Assembly (NCBI GenBank): GCA_016808115.1
Contig: JAEQBH010000032.1
Location: 744,001-808,000 of the forward strand
Direction: 5' to 3'
Origin: Tetrastigma voinierianum
Taxonomy: Eukaryota; Streptophyta; Magnoliopsida; Vitales; Vitaceae
Length of the DNA: 64,000 bases
The translations under genes and the position numbers were made by a program. How positions within the stretch are numbered: position 1 is the first letter of the stretch; each line of letters begins with the position of its first letter. The notes under the pieces are model-generated. The model did no database searches and was not told the origin of the DNA. It saw only the letters and a program-made list of their open reading frames with translations. This document shows, piece by piece, positions 25,401 through 37,850 of the stretch.

Positions 25401-27204
25401 TAAAGAAAGGTAAACATGTAAGTTTAATCATCTATTGCATGTGATAATTCTCATGAGTTAAAGATGAAATAAATAAGAGCTTGAAAAGATTTTTTATCTT
25501 TTTATCCTTAATATCTTTTTGTTGCCCATTTTCTGTAGCACTTTGCATGTGATATGAGTTTGTGTGTTTTTTGGATCAGCCAAAACTACTATATATATAT
25601 ATTATAAATTCTATTTAGGTTTATAATATAGCCAAAAAAGAATCTCAAGTGGATTTTTTTGTTGAATCTAAAAACTACTCAGTGAATATTAATTTTATTA
25701 TTTCAAATATGAAAATAGAGCTTTCAATTAAAAATGTGGAAGAATTTTTTTCAGCTAACATGTGTGACATGAGGCATTTCTAATTAGATAAGAACCTGAT
25801 GAATGAACATAGTTAGGAATTCTAATTAGAAGAAAAAATTGGAAGACTATCATAGCATAGAACACTCATTAAAAAATGCAAATTAAAAATGAAAACTGTC
25901 TGGAACACTTTAGATATATTAATTATGGAGTTTTAATAACAATTTAATATATATATCTTATCAATAACAGGATCTAAAACTAGATTAAAGTAACCAGTAA
26001 AGTGTTTCAATAGAAAAAAGAAGTTGATTTATGAAATCAGCATATAATAAGATTGGGCGGTATTTACAATGAAATTGTTTCGTGTTGATCATAAGACTTT
26101 GATAAGGCAAAAACAGGTGTGTTGGATCATTTGTGTTATATTGGGGCATAAATTCACGATTGAGGTGGAAGGGTGACAAACCAGTGGGATCTGAAAACGA
26201 TAAGGCGATCATGATTGGGATTGAGGTGGAACAACTTGCCATCATCTAGGCCTCTTTATATTTATAATATCATTCAAACAAACGACAAAGGAAATATTTA
26301 AATCCAAGAGGAGGCTTTGAGATATTTTAAAATAATATATTATTTTAAAAATATTATTTAAAATAAGATTACAAAAATAATAATTATGAATATGTATTGA
26401 TGATATATGGCGTCATAGATATCGTGTTTTCAGAACGTGATTTGATATCAAGTCACAAAGGTGATGTTTTAGAAAACAGCAGTTTTAGATCTCAGTCTAA
26501 GTGATGTTTTAAAAACGCGTTCGATGTAAAATTTACGATGTTAATATTTTTAAAAAATGAACCAGTCAAATATGAGTAGTGTTTTAAAGACATGATGTAA
26601 GATTAAAAAGTGGGTGTTTTGAAGACGGTTTTGGTTATCATTTTGAAGTAGTGTTTTAAACAACGTTTAAAAATCTTGAATAAAATGATAATGCTGACGT
26701 TTAAATTATAAAATCGGAATGGTATATTTGAAACATATTTTAGTTATATAAAATTTTGAGATCAGTGTTTGAACAGTTTAAATCTCAAGTCATACGATCG
26801 ATGTTTTGAAACAGTTTGATTGTAATAAAATCAGCTTACTTTAATTTTCTCGATTCAAAGGAAAATTTTAAACATCATATGTATAATGTGGTAATTTCTT
26901 GTGCTTTGCATGATTAGATCTATTATTAATCATATAAATATTCAACAGCTCTCATGTTTAAAAAAGAATTTTGATATGTAATATGTATGTAGCGACTATA
27001 TATCTCTTTCATCTTTTTATATATCATATATCTCATATTTTTTAAATCAGACCCCGATTAGTGTGTGAAATGGAACATGCCTGCATGAGAGAAGCCTCTG
27101 AGTGGTGATGAGTGGAGTGGGTGATGATGACTGACTTGGAAAATTCTTAGTCAAACCTCCCAAACTAATTTGATCAATGTATTATTAGACCCACCTGAGA
27201 TGCT
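22471..27204. other. AT-rich intergenic stretch
   Basis: No recognised gene or complete mobile element. A slightly GC-richer patch lies at 23500-23780 (minus ORF 23478-23720, no recognisable product). ORFs 24213-24461 and 25985-26245 on the minus strand are also unrecognised. Confidence 0.35.
26461..26820. repeat. Loose repeat of a GTGTTTTAAA word
   Basis: The word G(A)TGTTTTAAA and near variants recurs at about 26463, 26503, 26578, 26612, 26649, 26764 and 26802, 35-115 bases apart. The stretches between are poorly conserved, so this may be a decayed minisatellite or chance in AT-rich DNA. Confidence 0.35.
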
Positions 27205-27217
27205 ATTATTATCATTC

Positions 27218-27251
<34 letters not shown>
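27205..27251. repeat. (ATT)n microsatellite
   Basis: A run of ATT units interrupted once near 27213 (ATCATTCTT). It makes the Leu-rich and Ile-rich artefact ORFs on the two strands here. Confidence 0.95.
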
Positions 27252-30200
27252 GGTTGTTTCATAATATGAAAAAGGAAGAAGAATCGAAATTGTGTGGAAC
27301 CGTAAATTCATTATATACAAAACATGATCTAAATATTGGAAATATTCCTCACCTTTCATTCTTCACAATCGTCACTGCTTTGCATTTTATTTGATCTCAT
27401 TATTGCATCAGACTTCTTAAAACAGCATTTACTAATATTTTGGGTTCGGATCTCAAACAAGAATTTAAAACATATATATATATAACACCACGATAATCTT
27501 TTATCTTTTCTTTTAATCAATTTGAAGAATGGTAAACACTATATAACATCATGTGCGAAACCCCTGTTGTTACTGTTTATAATAACATGAAAGAAAACAT
27601 AAAAGCACTCGTTAATTCGTTCAAAAACATGAAAGAGTAAAAAGGATTGTTTCTAATAACATAATAAAATGATGGTTTTTTATTGTTTTCAAACATAATT
27701 ATCATCATCATTTTCAATATGGAGTTCAACAACATAATATGAGATTTTGTTATTCGTTTAAAGTATCGGAGGGCTTGAATCTGTCATCTATCAAACATGA
27801 TATTTTTATTTCCTTTCTCCATGATATTTTGTTTTTTCTTCACAGCATGATTCAGATCAAGAATTTACAATAATTCCACAGTTTGCGATTAAAATAGGAA
27901 AAGATGAGGTTAGTTAATTATAGAGGGTTTAACGATATGTACCCTGGCAAAGGCCAAAAAGTAATGAAGTATGTTAAAAGATGAGACGCTGATATAAATC
28001 AGATGTACATCACATCTTTCACTCTAGATTGTCAATAGATTAAACATGATCTCTCAGAGATTATCTATTAGTGGGCAATAATTTGATATTTAAATCACAA
28101 GGTGATGAACAGATGAAAGGAAAGAGAAAAAGAAAAAGAAAAAGAAAGAATGAGTTGTGATTTTAATTAAATTAATTAATTAAATGTATCTTCAAATATA
28201 GCTTCTTTTGTTCATCATGCCTTGGTCTCGAGTAGAATACTCAATATTTCAAAAAAAAAAGAAAATAGGTTTAATTACATAGCATTACCATATAAGAGGG
28301 GTTTCCAGTTCAAGATCAGTGATTTTGTATCTTTTAAGATTCTCATAGTTAAAACGTGAACAGCGGGTATCAAGTCATTATCACTCCTTAGAAACAGATT
28401 CTGCTATGATACAAAAAAATGTGGCTTTAGAATAAATTGAATAAAACAGTTCATATATCTTGATACAAGACCAGTAGTTTGCAGCAAAAAATATAAACTT
28501 GTTATCTCTTTTAAATGATATGTTAACTTTAAGTTATTTTTTTTCAACCTTCTTTCAGAAACTTATATTAGTGAAACAATGTTAGAATGTTTCTAAGAGT
28601 GGAAAGGTTGGATTACTATTAAACTCATATCTAGTAATATTTTTATTCAAAACGTTTTCAATAAAATTTTAATTTTTTAACATCCCAGACACTTTTGCAA
28701 AAAATTGAATTTGTAAATTGAGATTTTTCTAATAATCGTTGATTCGATCCATTTCCGGCCGAAGATTGAATTGGTTGGGATCTGCCGGTATGAATCAGTG
28801 GTCATAAGAAAAAGTTTAAACCAAAATAATATTTGCGTATTAGCTCCTGTTCGATAAATGATGAAGAATAACCAATTGAATGATGGGTTCCAAGAAGGCT
28901 TGTATGAGATGAAATCATCGATGATGACGGAGCTTCGAGGTGTGCCGCTCTCTTTAATGATAGTGAATACTATCTTTATCTTTTCTTTTATCATTTGCGT
29001 TTGCTTCTCTCTTCCACCATAACTGCCTGTGTTAATTGGTTTCATATTATTCATCATGTGGATTACCACTTTACTTTGTTTTTTTCTTTGCAAAATAAAT
29101 AATCATTATTATTATTTTATTTGATTAATAAATCAAAACGTTTACATCCATACAGCTCATAATTTTCCAATTTCCTAGGCAAATAAATAGAGGTGCATGG
29201 ATTGAATCCAAGATTTCACTTTCAAATTCCTTTCTCTCTCAAGGATGCAAAATTCTCCAGGATGCCAAGAATTCTGAGACTCCGAAGGCAAAAAGATAAG
29301 TAAGTAACTTATTATTTATAATTTTAAATTTTAAAAGTATTTTGTTTAAAAAAATATTAGATTTTAAATAAAATAATTTTGTACAAGTATTTTGTTTTTA
29401 AAAATGATTTCATTTAAAACATGTAAAAATCTAAACTCAAATGTAAATGATAAATCTAAAGACCATAATAATAAACAATATACATAGTAAATAAATGTCA
29501 AAGAATAAAATAATTATTTTTAAGAATTATTAACGCTCTTAATTTTTGTATTCACATTATATATATAGCCATCAGATTTATCCAACAAAGACTCTAAATC
29601 CTTATACCTATTCCACTTTGTCTTTCATGAGTGTAATCTGATGGGCCAGTCGATATAGAGTCATTTCCCATTTCATTCTGATTAAAAAACTTGAAGGTCG
29701 AACTCGATTAGAGTTTTTTTATTTTTTATTTCTCAGATGTTTAAAACTTGACTCGAAAACTAGTTGAACTACTCAAAATTGACTCAATTATTAAAATAGT
29801 AAAACTCGATTAAACTTAAGAGTAGCTCTAGTTGGGTATTACGATACTCAGCTGGTAAACCAATGCAAGTTATTTCGGCTGAATAACTAAGATAGTTGGT
29901 TACCACTGGATCAGTTAGTGATTTCAGGTTGGTTTTGATTCGTTTACGCTCACGTAATCGGCAGTTTAGTAGTTTGAGTTAAGTCTTTATTGACGTTGGA
30001 CCCTCTTTTCATTCCTGAAGGACCCATCTCATAGATTAACCGATTATCGATTTATATAAATATTTGTTTGATTTAGGCCATAATAATTAATAATGCATTA
30101 CTCTAAAATTAAAATTAAGGCCCATGATTTCATATTCTTGGGTATATTTTGACAGTCTAATAGTGATAACGAAGACAGTGTCAGGTTTACATGCCATATC

Positions 30201-30610
30201 TTCTCCTATCTGAATAATCTATTTTCCTTTTTCTCATGATATATATTTTTTCTTTTATATTCATCCTCCACGTCAGCGCCACTTGGAATTGCCAGATGGG
30301 AAATAGTTGAATACTTCTGTAATATTATCAAATATCACAAGGAGGAAAGATAAATGAAGAGTTTCATTTACATTATAGAAAAATCCCACAAATTCCTATA
30401 ATAAATTTGAGATAAGAATTTAAATACCATATTTAGAAGTTGGAAAAAAGAAAACTGATTTTTAAGTCAAGTTGAATAATTTGATTATGTGATTATTAAA
30501 AAATTTTAATCAAAGAATAAATAAGTATAAAAGAAAAGAAAAACCATAATTTTGTGGAAGATCTTATTAAAGAAAAAAAGCCTCAGAATGGATTGTACTT
30601 TGCATAATTA
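27252..30610. other. AT-rich intergenic stretch
   Basis: The longest ORF is 138 codons on the minus strand (28677-29093). It begins MQRKKQSKVVIHMMNNMKPI, is Lys/Ile-rich, has no motif I recognise and no supporting context, so I treat it as chance. A (GAAAAA)n-like purine tract lies at 28118-28150. Confidence 0.4.
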
Positions 30611-31021
30611 GTTTATAGACCCCAAAAATCTTAAAAACATAACATATTTGTATATTAAATTTGAATAAGGCGCAAAATACTTATCTAAAAACATAATATG
30701 GTAGATCGAATAAGAATTCAAGCCATCTAACTCTAACAATGTTGAATAAGTTTGATTCTTAAAAAGTAAAATAATTTAATTTTGGTATTTGGTACCATAT
30801 AAGAGGATGTTGTGAGTCAACTGTTGGTTTATGGGCCCCCAAAAATCTTTAAAACATAACATATTTGTATATTTAAGATTTAGATAGAACCGAAAAAATA
30901 CCCATCTAAAACATAATATGGTAGATCGAATAAGAATTCAAGTCATCTAACTCTAACAATGTTGAATATCTAACTCTAACAATGTTGAATAAGTTTGATT
31001 CTTAAAAAGTAAAATAATTTA
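30611..31021 (+). repeat. Local tandem duplication (~170 and ~195 bp units)
   Basis: Unit 1 (30611-30780) and unit 2 (30827-31021) are nearly the same over their length: both start GTTTATRG, share the CATAACATATTTGTATAT block and GGTAGATCGAATAAGAATTC, and end in TTAAAAAGTAAAATAATTTA. Unit 2 has an extra copy of a 23-bp piece (30946-30968 and 30969-30991). About 46 bp of unrelated sequence separates the units. Confidence 0.9.
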
Positions 31022-31989
31022 TATTTTTAATTATTTAATTTCTATATAAAAGAGTGGTTTGAGTCTTTCTATATAAAAGAGTTAAAGTAAGTAAAATAAA
31101 AATATTAACTAAATCTAAACACATTTTGGATTTTCTTACTTTTTTGTTTCTTTTATTTTTATTTTTATGATGCTTAATTTTCTAAAACCCAAACGTTAGG
31201 ATTTTGAGCATAAAAGTTACATATATTCAAAATTGGTTACAAAATTATATGCTTTCAATTTATTTATTTATTTTTATATAAGTGATTGAAATAAATAAAA
31301 TAAGATCAAAGAAATATCTAGAAATAATTTATTAATTTTAAATCTTCACTCTCTTGTTTTTAAAAAAAATCTTTTATTAAGATGGGACAAAAAATTTTTT
31401 ATTAGAAGATTTGAGATACAAAAATCTCAGTTTCCATTTCAGATTTCTTATATCATTGAGTGAGACTTTTAAAAATATTTGAAATTCATCAACCTCAAAT
31501 AAGCAAAACATTTATGGAAATCTAACCATCTTAAAACAGAAGAATAACATATTTTATCATTCTTAGAAGATGCCACTTCTTAATTTAATAATATATTGAA
31601 AAGAGGTGTTTTACAAGAGAATAATGAGAATATTTTTGTTAAAATTAAGGCTTAAATTTTGGAAATTTGGTTTTCAAAAAAAGAATCTTTTATTCAAATT
31701 ACCATTTACTGAATCATTTCTCATCTCATAAAATTAGGGATTTAATTATTTATAAACTATGAAATTTTAAATATATGTGGATAGGGACATGAAAAAAAAA
31801 CATTGGTGGTCCCCACCAGCACACAGAAATGGGCAACACACATCCACCAAAACTCACACTCAGATGGAAAACAACCCCCAGGCACCGAGTATCATACTCC
31901 CCTCTAACCACATACCCCCTCACACCCCAATAAATCTGTATGTCTGAACCCCCTGCCCCACCCCAAAGAAAAAAAAAAAGAGTAATAAC
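31022..31989. other. Intergenic sequence upstream of the GDU gene
   Basis: AT-rich to about 31780, then a C/A-rich patch (31800-31970) with several CACA and CCCC words. The minus-strand ORF over this patch (31750-32010) is Gly/Val-rich and looks like a shadow of base composition. Confidence 0.4.
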
Positions 31990-32122
31990 TAAGAACTCTC
32001 TTTCTCTCATCCTAGTTATAAGAAACCAAACAAATCCATTCCATTTCTCATTACCTCCCCCTCCTTCCTCAGCATTTCCTTATTCAATACAATCCTTTTA
32101 AAACGCCTTCCAAAAGTAGAAG
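31990..32122 (+). promoter_or_regulatory. Probable core promoter and 5' leader of the GDU gene
   Basis: A weak TATA-like GTTATAAG lies at about 32013-32020. It is followed by a pyrimidine-rich patch at 32038-32090 (repeated CCTCC and TTCC words), as is common around plant transcription starts. This would give a leader of roughly 50-80 bases. Promoter placement is inference from position and composition. Confidence 0.3.
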
Positions 32123-32649
32123 ATGAGAACCGGTGCAACTTTCAATGCAACAGCAGCAGCAGCAGCAGCGTCGCCGGCAGCCGTGCAGAGGTCGCCGTGG
32201 CATTCCCCGGTGCCGTACCTCTTCGGAGGCTTAGCCGCCATGCTGGGTCTGATTGCTTTTGCGCTTTTGATACTTGCTTGCTCTTACTGGAGGTTTTCTA
32301 ATGGGCATTGGACGACATGGCGAGGCAGTGGCAGAAGGACGTGGAGCGACGGCGAAGGCAAGGCAATCTTTGACGGAAGGAATTAGAGCCAGTGGTGTAT
32401 GAGGAGAAGATTGTGGTCATAATGGCCGGAGATGAAAAGCCGAGGTTCTTGGCCACACCCATGTCGAGTAGAGCTTCTTCTTTCGAAGATAACAATGGGA
32501 AGATCGACGGCGGGAAGAAGACGGAGGAAGAGAAAGCGGAGAAAATCGGTGAGAAGGTGAAAGAAGAGACGAATCATCATGAAGAAACAGAAACAAGCCA
32601 TGACGGAGAAACTCAACACACTCATGAGTCCTTAGAGCAAAACCAGTGA
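32123..32649 (+). CDS. GDU: GLUTAMINE DUMPER family membrane protein, frame broken
   Basis: GDU proteins are plant-specific single-pass membrane proteins. In Arabidopsis they raise amino-acid export and interact with the ubiquitin ligase LOG2. The first frame (32123-32386) has a poly-Ala stretch (residues 11-16, coded by GCA/GCAGCAG repeats), the hallmark SPWHSPVPYLFGG, a membrane segment at about residues 33-54 and CSYWRF. The second frame (to 32649) has VYEEK, the diagnostic VIMAG box (32416-32430), KPRFLATPMSS and an acidic, Lys/Glu/His-rich tail. The two are offset by one base. One missing G in the GGG at 32303-32305 would join SNG to ALDDMARQWQKD. In the second frame a TGA at 32371-32373 still interrupts, between QGNL and RKELEP. 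Total length (~175 codons) fits the family. It is either a recent pseudogene or hit by sequencing errors. Family members I know of are intronless, and none is needed here. Confidence 0.9.
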
Positions 32650-34708
32650 GCTCTTAGTTGTTCTTGTTGTCCTCTTTGCAGGAAAAATTTTCCGGTGTTC
32701 TTCTTCTGTTGAAGTCATCTTTCCTGTTCGATCCCTTTTGTTTGTTTTTTTTTTTCCCCTCTTTTTGGTTCGGGAAATGTAAATTCTACTTGAGATTGAG
32801 ATCAAATAGAAGAGACAACAGAGCTTCTGTTTTTCCACTTTCCTTCTGTTTTTGGGAAACAATTTTTTGCTTCTCAAAACACAGATTATGCTTTAAGAAA
32901 GCTGTTTGTAGCTACCAAAATCACGGAAAGATAAAAACAAAAAAAAGGACTAAGAAGAAAGTGTTTTTCCGAAGTGGGTTCTTGACACGCGTTGTGCCCA
33001 AATCAAACACAGTGATAACAACAAGAAAGCGTTTCGTTTTTCTTATGATTTAATTCCAAAATCACTTTTTAAAACCAAATATAGTGATGGGTTTTCAAGG
33101 GAATAACCTCCTGAAAAAGAAATGATTAAAAATAGTTTGATTGGAAGAATAAAGTAGAGGAAAAGAAAATGGTGAAAGAATCATTCGACTTCCACCGGAG
33201 TCCTGAAGTAGAGCCGGCGACGGTGGCCGGTAACGGAAAGTACGGTTAGTGGGGGACATTGAAGAGGGGAAAAAAGATGAGGTCAGTTATGCATTTCTTG
33301 GGATGCAAGTTGGAGACACGTGTTGGGTTCTGATTGGTGTGCAGCTGTTGGAAAATTACGTGTAAAGTTCAGGAGTTGCGTTGTCATTGCGATGCGGCGA
33401 CGCGACTCCGCCTAGGCTCTTAAATGGTACTTTTATCACGGAATTGCCAGTGGAGGGGAAACATGCTTGGGTGTTGCTAAGGTGTATGATGATCCGCATA
33501 TTTGATCGCATCTTCACCGTTTGATCTCTCATCTATCGCTTCTTCTAAGGGTACGTTTGGTAATACTGTTTTTGGTTTTGAAACACAATAACAAGAAAAT
33601 TACGGGGAACGTATTTAGTTTTTCTGATGGTAAACCAATTGCAAAAACCACCAAATGATTTTTTTTTTATTTTTATGTTTTTAAAATTAATGATAGAAAC
33701 TAAACAGGCACAAGCAAATCGATCCCAAAAAACTTTGGATTAAGAAATAACAAGTGCTAACATACACGGAATAATTTCGAGAGTGGCTGAAATCAGAATT
33801 ATGATTTTCGAACCAATTTGATAAGGTGAAAATTGGAATTTTTTTTAATTTTTTATCATAAGGATTTCAAACAAATTTAACTATCTAGAAAAAGAAATTG
33901 TAATTGTGGGGCCCACATGTGTAATCTTCCTCGGCAACCTGACTTTGGACAAATCGATATAATTAACTAAAAATGAGTGCAAATATCAGGATGGTTTTAC
34001 GTTTAGAAAAATGGGAGAATTTAGTAATACAAACCAGGCATAATTTGTTTTATTGAGGTGAAATAATCTACTTCACAAATCTTTTTTATTAATCTCATCT
34101 TTTCAGAGTATTTGAAAATAAATTACAAGTTTATGAAGTCTTTTCTATTTAGAAGAAATGATTTAAGATTTAAAGTTGAAGAATAATTGGTTGTGCAATA
34201 GTTAACATTAGTTAGGAATGTTTTTATTTAAATTGTTATTTAAAAATGAGGATTACACATTGTTTAAACCTACATTTATTTAAATCACTTAAGATTACAT
34301 CGAACTCTTGTTTGTAGTGCTTGTCGATTATTCTTGAACATAGAAGTTAACTTATTACAACGATATAGATTTATTATGTCGTCGCGTATCATTATTTAAT
34401 TAGTCAAGTATTAAGCCCTCTTTTCCTCTTTCTCTCTTCTTCTACCTCTACCTCTGTTAGGTCCTTCGCTATCCACTTTTGTCTCTACCTTCGTCTTCAC
34501 TTTCGATGCCATCGATCCCATTGTCGCAGACAATGCCAACACCACCCTACACACCACTTTCAAAATCTTTGGAGGCCTGTGACCATCAAAAACCCTTACT
34601 AGCAAATCCCACTGTCATGATTAGGGTAAAATTAACATCTTACCCGCTCTTGCTAAAATTCATATCCATATCAGTTTAATGCTCCATAATACCCAATCCA
34701 TCGTTACT
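32650..34708. other. GDU downstream region, no second gene recognised
   Basis: The first ~250 bp is T-rich and probably the GDU 3' UTR. A 26-codon ORF beginning ATGGTGAAAGAATC lies at 33169-33249 (MVKESFDFHRSPEVEPATVA and on); I do not recognise it. At 33290-33420 ACGTG cores cluster, including a G-box CACGTG at about 33317, and the base composition is richer in GC. ORFs at 34411-34679 (both strands) look like composition artefacts. Confidence 0.4.
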
Positions 34709-34827
34709 TGTGAAGAAAAACTTGAGTCTTTGTATATGAAAAACTAAGAATTACAGTCTGAGTGAGACACTTATATAAACCCAGTATCTAGCTAAAAGGA
34801 AAATATACAATTGTCATAATAGTAACA
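34709..34827 (-). repeat. 3' LTR of copia 1
   Basis: On the plus strand it reads TGTGAAGAAAAACTTGAG to ATAGTAACA; the partner is at 40246-40372. The adjoining sequence at 34828-34848 read on the minus strand gives an ATGAGTTTGAGGGA polypurine tract directly before the LTR start, confirming minus orientation. At ~120 bp this is short for copia. Confidence 0.85.
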
Positions 34828-34989
34828 TCCCTCAAACTCATGGTGGTTAAAAGAAACCATTATGAGTTTGGAGATCACTGAAAGTTCTTAGAGGAAGAGG
34901 TTTGGTGAAGATGTCGGTACTTGATCACGAGATGAAGCAGCGGGGCCAGGTGTCTTGCAAGCGGATGATGAATGAAGTAACGATCAAAT

Positions 34990-35996
34990 ACCGATATGTT
35001 TAGTATGTTCATGGAAGCGTCGTATGAAGCGATTTGAATAAGCGGCAGATTATCGTAGTGAAGTTTAGTTACGATTAGACGGTTAACACCAAGATTGTGT
35101 ATTGTAGCATAACCCGAATAAGTTTAGGCTGCAATAGTTGTCGGTCTCTATGTGCTTCCGGTCTTTGGAGCGAGCAATTCTGTTTTGTTTCTTGCTTCTC
35201 CGAGATAAAGAATCACCGGAAAGCTTGATATCGGTAGTAGATCGACGATCAGTGGGATCACCTGCCCAATCTGCATTTGAATATGCCTAAAAGAGTTAAG
35301 GAAGAATGGAAAGAAAAATGAAGACCATCAAATATGGTGCCTTTTAGATATCAAAGAATCACGAGAACTTGTGTAATGAGGAGATCTGGGAGTGTAATGT
35401 ATTTATTCACGTGAAACTGCATAGGAAATATCAGGGCGAGTAATAGTGCGATAGATTAGACTCCCAACAAGCTGTCTATAGAGAGTAGCATCAGATAGTG
35501 ATTCGCCATCATAAGAATTGAGGCGACAATTATATTCAATAGGTGTGCTGACTATCTTGCTATCAGTGACACTGGCTCGAGAAATCGGATCGAAAGTATA
35601 CTTGGCTTGAGTAAGATAATAACCATCTGCAGAAGAAGAAACTTTTAGACCACGAAAGTAATTAAGAGGGCGAATCTTTCATTTCCGTGATATTAAAGAA
35701 AGTGCTTTAGATATGAATACCACTGCATATAAATCTGTAATAATCATATCATCGACATACAAGAGGAGAATAGTAATACCATGATCAGACCGTCTCAGAA
35801 AAAGAGCTGTATCAAAAGAATTGCCTGAAAAACCATGCTGAGAGATAGTAGAACTAAACTTTGCAAACCATGCTCGAGAAGCTTGTTTAAGACCATAAAG
35901 TGCCTGCCATAGTCGACATGCTACGTGAGGAACCTGGGGTGAGTAACTGGGAGGAAGCTTCATGTGGAGCTTCCTCACGAGTTCACCATTAAGAAA
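34990..35996 (-). pseudogene. copia 1 reverse transcriptase (main part) and RNase H
   Basis: The frame 35679-35978 reads MKLPPSYSPQ, then YGLKQASRAWF, then the catalytic LYVDDMIIT box (YVDD at 35748-35759). Further 3' in broken frames come PIEYNCRLN, YRQLVGSLIY and TRPDISYAVHVNKY, the usual thumb segments, and then remnants of RNase H around 35000-35270. RT would copy element RNA into DNA in cytoplasmic particles. The YVDD site is kept, but frameshifts and the solo LTR at its 5' side prevent a working product. Confidence 0.85.
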
Positions 35997-37844
35997 TGTG
36001 ACGCCCCATTTCCCGGGGGTCCGTTAATAACCCGTTAACCTGCAGAATATTCGTGAATGTCGGGTAACCCGGCCAGCTCAGTCTAGGTCCCTTTTCAAGA
36101 CTCGAATTTAATGGCAGAATGAAGTCTCCTTTGTACGGGGAGCTCTACCCAAGATACAACTTGTCTCAACATTGTACAACGATCACACCGGGTCCACATG
36201 TGAGTAAAAATGGCCACTTGGGCCCATGCATCGTACTCACAAAATACAACACCTATATTCTGATAGTTCGAGGATTATTACATTACTCTTGTCAAAACAT
36301 ATATCGGTAGCATTCTAATACATGTTTATAAAATAAATCACAAAAGCCACGGTCGGCTTTGCTACAGCGGCCTCTAATGACGTCGTCCTCATTACACTCA
36401 CTAAATCACGCAAATAATGATCTACCGATAGGGTGAGCAATGCCAGTGAAGTGATAATCTCTACATGGTTACTCCTTTAAGTGCACATGTAATGGCGACG
36501 AAACACACTCAAGAAAATACATGATCCTACTTGAATGTCTGTACGATCCGTATGCCGAGAGTCTGCGACTCCACTCACATGCCTAAGCCAAATGTGAAAA
36601 ATACGTTTTCAAAACAAAAGGTTTTGTTACCGAAAACTTAATAGGAGTTTGCAGCCAAATATATTGGACTATCCTCCGAGGCGAACTACTGGGTAATTTT
36701 TCCGAAACAGTTATGGGTCAGCCTTCGAGATGAACTATTTGACAACTCTCCAAGGCAATTCTTCTGAAAATCTTCCTTGAAATTCCTTTTATAACCATTT
36801 TCATTTTTCTTTCAATTTCATGTCATGCACTCACACCTATCGTTCTAGGGTGCCCCGGTGCATTTGGAATGCATTATGTAATTTCCAAACAATTCATGCT
36901 AATATATTTTACATGCATATATTAACAAAAATTAATTCACATACATCATGTCATTTAATCCATGGCAATAACATCAAAATTAGCTCACATGGGCTAATAA
37001 CAATTCAAGCAATTCATTTTGAATCACCTAACAACACAAAAATCACACACAAATCACGTGAACAGTGAAACCCTAGGCTCGGCATTGTTCATGGCCACAC
37101 AATAGGGATTTTCTCACTCAATCCCAATCGTTGGAACTGAAAAACACACGGTCATTCGGCCTCAGAACATCTCTATCCATTCACATGGCTCTTAGCCAAA
37201 GAATAAAGCAAGTAGGAAAAGATCCCTACCTTTTGGAGTTGTCGGAACTCCACAAAATCGGTGTCCACGTGTAGCCCTTGTAGCGTAGATCGACTTTGCT
37301 TCTTGGCCCGACAAGAACCGACGGTCCGAAAGCCGGGAAATCTAGAGATAAGTCATCACACTTTCTCTCTCTAAAACCAGTCACTACCCCCCTCACTGTC
37401 CGTTTCCAGCAAATGGAGAACATGAGGACTTATTTTGTCTTTATTTTTTATCTTTTCACTTAATTCTCATTGTGTCATTTAGTTTGATTTTAAAAGCTTT
37501 TTGACACATGGCTTAATCTAAGTCATTCATCTCCATCCTCTCACTAATCATGCAACATGTGTCTCATAGGTATATGTAGTAGGTGACTTTTGTCACATCA
37601 CATGTCTCTCACAAGCTGTTACACGGCACCCCACACCGACACGGGCACCGATACCCGGTGCCTCGAAAATGTGAAATTCCGGTATCTGGAATTCGACGAG
37701 GTAGCCGTGCGGTAGCTGATTTTGCGAGATGATTCAACGGTGAAGTCAGTTTAGATCATTCGAGATTTAGAAAATTTTGGATTTTGACCCGAAGTACCCA
37801 ATTTCTGCAATTTTCGAAAATTAGAATTTTCTCGGGTTTTACAA
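35997..37844. mobile_element. Solo gypsy LTR inside copia 1 RT
   Basis: The ~1.85 kb insert begins TGTGACGCCCC and ends CGGGTTTTACA, ends that are inverted relatives of each other as in gypsy LTRs. It cuts the copia codons for NAF and NGE cleanly. Flanks are AGAAA (35992-35996) and an A-run (37844-37849), consistent with a 5-bp duplication with one change; the A-run leaves the right edge uncertain by 1-2 bases. No gag or pol lies inside, so it is a solo LTR. It belongs to the same family as 57276-59259 but in the opposite orientation; shared phrases include the GACATTCAAG..AGGATCATG block. Confidence 0.85.
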
Positions 37845-37850
37845 AAAAAG

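Noticed and set aside
27170..27394. Leu-rich ORF resembling a signal or membrane segment
   Set aside because: The Leu run is produced by the (ATT)n microsatellite.
28677..29093. Longest intergenic ORF in the left half (138 codons, minus)
   Set aside because: Low-complexity Lys/Ile-rich composition, no motif, no gene context; expected by chance in AT-rich DNA.
31750..32010. Minus-strand ORF upstream of GDU with Gly/Val-rich sequence
   Set aside because: Shadow of a C/A-rich promoter patch; no motif.
32341..32386. GT...AG segment that could be an intron joining the two GDU frames
   Set aside because: At 46 bp it is shorter than plant introns normally are, GDU genes are intronless as far as I know, and the frame shift lies further upstream at 32303.
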